This document shows positions 5,440 to 7,039 of a stretch of DNA of 7,039 nucleotides, piece by piece. The notes below the pieces were generated by a model. That model was not told the origin of the DNA, made no database searches, and saw only the letters and a list, made by a program, of their open reading frames with translations. The position numbers and the translations under genes are program-made. Within the stretch, counting starts at the first letter, position 1. Each line of letters begins with the position of its first letter. Origin of the DNA: Geoglobus sp. (GTDB taxonomy: Archaea; Halobacteriota; Archaeoglobi; Archaeoglobales; Archaeoglobaceae); NCBI GenBank assembly GCA_015523645.1, contig WAJY01000086.1:1-7039 (forward strand), given 5' to 3'.

Positions 5440-5808
5440 ATGATTGAAGTTGAGGTTATTACTGGAAGAACCATTGATCAGGGAAAAACGGTTGAAGAAA
5501 AGTTTTCTGAGGAATATTTTAGAGCTGTAAGTTATTGCGAAATTAACGACGAGGACTTCAAGAGACTGGGTTTAAGGGATGGTGATAGGGTGAAAATAAA
5601 GACTGAATTTGGAGAGGTTGTTTTGTTTGCAAGAACAGGAGATGTGCCAAAGGGAGTTGTATTCATTCCTATGGGACCTTACGCAAATCAGGTTATTTCA
5701 AACAACACAGATGGAACCGGAATGCCAAGATTCAAGGGGGTCAAGGGATTTCTGGAGAAAACTGAGGAGAATGTTAAATCTGTAAGGGAGCTCTTAGAGG
5801 TGGGATGA
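5440..5808 (+). CDS. fwdD: Formylmethanofuran dehydrogenase subunit D
   Basis: FwdD is the small subunit that helps hold the molybdopterin-type cofactor of formylmethanofuran dehydrogenase, the cytoplasmic complex that interconverts CO2 plus methanofuran and formylmethanofuran. From ATG 5440 it has 122 residues, close to family length. It is a single molybdopterin dinucleotide-binding domain: L-R-D-G-D-R-V-K-I-K-T-x-F-G-E-V at 45-60, then G-V-V-F-I-P-M-G-P-Y-A-N (72-83) and the signature T-D-G-T-G-M-P-R-F-K-G (90-100). An in-frame GTG nine bases upstream is less likely because it overlaps the ribosome binding site. The stop codon overlaps the fwdB start, which fits the two polypeptides together supplying the cofactor pocket. 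The sequence alone does not tell tungsten from molybdenum. Confidence 0.94.
   Translation: MIEVEVITGRTIDQGKTVEEKFSEEYFRAVSYCEINDEDFKRLGLRDGDRVKIKTEFGEVVLFARTGDVPKGVVFIPMGPYANQVISNNTDGTGMPRFKGVKGFLEKTEENVKSVRELLEVG
5797..5802 (+). promoter_or_regulatory. Ribosome binding site for fwdB
   Basis: GAGGTG within the last codons of fwdD is 5 bases from ATG 5808 but only 2 from the in-frame ATG 5805, so the second ATG of the ATGATG pair is the better start. Confidence 0.6.
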
Positions 5809-7039
5809 TGGTAGATGCGGTATGCACATTCTGCGGAAATGTATGCGATGATGTGGGATTTGATCCTTACTCTCAGAAAGGTAAAAAACTATGTGCCCTT
5901 GGACTTGCCAAATTCAAGGAGAAGGAGAGAATAAGGAGCCCGATGGTTGATGGAAAGGAGGTGGGCTATGAAGAGGCTATAGAAATGGCTGCTGATATTC
6001 TTGTTGATGCAAAAAAACCTCTGCTTTACGGATGGTCATCAACTGTAAACGAGGCAATTAGATATGGCATTATTTTAACAGAAAAAGTCAGGGGTGTTTA
6101 CGATCAGTGTTCAAGCGTATGCCATGCTCCAGGTACCTTGGCGGTAATGGAAGAGGGTATACCGGGTGCATCTCTTGGTTCAACAAAAAACAGGGCGGAT
6201 ATGGTTATTTTCTGGGGTAGCAATCCTCTTGAGGCTCATCCAAGACACCCGGCAAGATACAGCGTTATGGCAAAGGGTTATCTGATCAAAGACAGGAAAG
6301 ACAGGAAGGTTGTGGTTGTGGATGTTAGAAAAACAAAATCAGCGAGAATGGCAGACAAATTTATTCAAATTAAGCCAGGCTATGACTATGCTGTAATCTC
6401 CGCTCTTAGATTGCTCATAAAAGGGGAAGATATAAATGTGAGAGAGGTTGGAGGAGTGCCCAAAGAAGAGCTTGTTGAACTTGCCGAAGAAATGAAAAAT
6501 GCAAAGTATGGGGCGCTATTCTATGGCTTAGGCTTGACACAATCGAGAGGAAGAGACAGAAATGTCGAAAATGCAATAAAAATGATACAACTTCTGAACA
6601 GGTATACAAGATGGGTAATATGGCCAATGAGAGGACATTACAACGTTGTTGGAGCCGGTGAAGTGCCTGCATGGGAGGTAGGATATCAGTATGCAATCGA
6701 TTTCAGCAGAGGATATCCAAGGTTCTCTCCTGCAGAATTTTCGGCAGTTGAAATGCTTTTGAGGAGAGATTGCGATGCTATGCTAGTGATTTCCAGCGAC
6801 CCTGCAGCCCATTTTCCTAGAAAGGCTGTTGAGCACATGAAAAAAATTCCGGTTATTCAGATAGATCCATTCCCAAACATGACAACACTTCTCTCAAAAG
6901 TGGTAATTCCATCTGCTGTTGCGGGAATAGAGGCTGAAGGTAACGTTTACAGAATGGATGGCATAGTTATTAGGGTTAAAAAACTGGTTGACTCAAAATA
7001 TTGGAGCGATGAGAGAATCGTGCATGAGCTGCTTAAGGC
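5808..7039 (+). CDS. fwdB: Formylmethanofuran dehydrogenase subunit B, catalytic (C-terminus cut by window edge)
   Basis: FwdB is the W- or Mo-bis-pterin subunit that reduces CO2 to formate (or oxidises formate) inside the formylmethanofuran dehydrogenase complex; FwdA then condenses formate with methanofuran. I read 410 codons without a stop; the family is usually about 430, so only the last few residues are missing. The N-terminus carries a 4Fe-4S site, C6-x2-C9-x3-C13 with C29. The active-site segment is C101-S-S-V-C105-H106-A-P-G: Cys105 aligns with the metal-ligand Cys and His106 with the conserved catalytic His. Cofactor-fold segments follow, such as F-W-G-S-N-P-L-E-A-H-P-R-H (about 135-147), V-V-D-V-R-K-T (about 169-175), the F-Y-G-L-G-L-T-Q-S-R-G region (about 237-247) and I-S-S-D-P-A-A-H-F-P (about 328-337). 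The metal ligand is Cys, not selenocysteine. Its start overlaps the fwdD stop. fwdA and fwdC are not in view and may lie to the right. Confidence 0.96.
   Translation, partial: MVDAVCTFCGNVCDDVGFDPYSQKGKKLCALGLAKFKEKERIRSPMVDGKEVGYEEAIEMAADILVDAKKPLLYGWSSTVNEAIRYGIILTEKVRGVYDQCSSVCHAPGTLAVMEEGIPGASLGSTKNRADMVIFWGSNPLEAHPRHPARYSVMAKGYLIKDRKDRKVVVVDVRKTKSARMADKFIQIKPGYDYAVISALRLLIKGEDINVREVGGVPKEELVELAEEMKNAKYGALFYGLGLTQSRGRDRNVENAIKMIQLLNRYTRWVIWPMRGHYNVVGAGEVPAWEVGYQYAIDFSRGYPRFSPAEFSAVEMLLRRDCDAMLVISSDPAAHFPRKAVEHMKKIPVIQIDPFPNMTTLLSKVVIPSAVAGIEAEGNVYRMDGIVIRVKKLVDSKYWSDERIVHELLK

Noticed and set aside
6415..6696. Minus-strand open frame of 93 codons.
   Set aside because: It is antisense to fwdB, which has continuous family similarity through this stretch.
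1..7039. Search for tRNA, rRNA, CRISPR repeats and intact insertion sequences.
   Set aside because: None seen by eye on either strand; nearly all the sequence is explained by the protein genes listed.

Overview
The window looks like chromosomal DNA of a hyperthermophilic archaeon, most likely a member of the Archaeoglobales; the taxon is an inference. Three things point there. A fused cytidylyltransferase/CDP-alcohol phosphotransferase makes the thermoprotectant di-myo-inositol phosphate. A fwdD-fwdB pair encodes subunits of formylmethanofuran dehydrogenase. The gene starts carry archaeal TATA boxes with either leaderless starts or strong GGAGGTGATC-type ribosome binding sites. The DNA is AT-rich, genes are tightly packed, and several overlap.

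Layout. Positions 1-2489 (minus strand) hold the start of a branched-chain-amino-acid-type ABC importer operon: livK (lipoprotein receptor), then livH and livM (permeases). livM runs off the left edge, and the ATPase genes usually found with these are not in view. Positions 2632-3720 (plus strand) hold a 63-residue helical protein with an H-x3-H-x3-H face, followed directly by pyrD (class 1B dihydroorotate dehydrogenase). Positions 3721-4038 are a gene-free convergent gap. It contains T-run terminators from both sides, an inverted repeat, an orphan TATA box and a slightly GC-richer segment able to fold. Positions 4039-5328 (minus strand) hold the bifunctional IPCT/DIPPS gene. Positions 5440-7039 (plus strand) hold fwdD and fwdB, with fwdB cut by the right edge.

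How the genes work together. livKHM import an organic solute, perhaps an amino acid or another small carboxylate. The second operon supplies a pyrimidine biosynthesis step plus an unknown small protein. IPCT/DIPPS makes a heat and salt solute. FwdD and FwdB belong to the complex that interconverts CO2 and formylmethanofuran on the C1 pathway. The four transcription units appear to be controlled separately, with divergent promoter pairs at 2490-2631 and 5329-5439.

Points most worth a second look: livM has no ATG, GTG or TTG at its expected start, but has a CTG in a 4-base CTGA overlap with livH behind a strong ribosome binding site; a near-perfect palindrome sits on the TATA box of the IPCT/DIPPS gene; the small histidine-face protein lies upstream of pyrD; and a possible unannotated small transcript lies between 3824 and about 3925.
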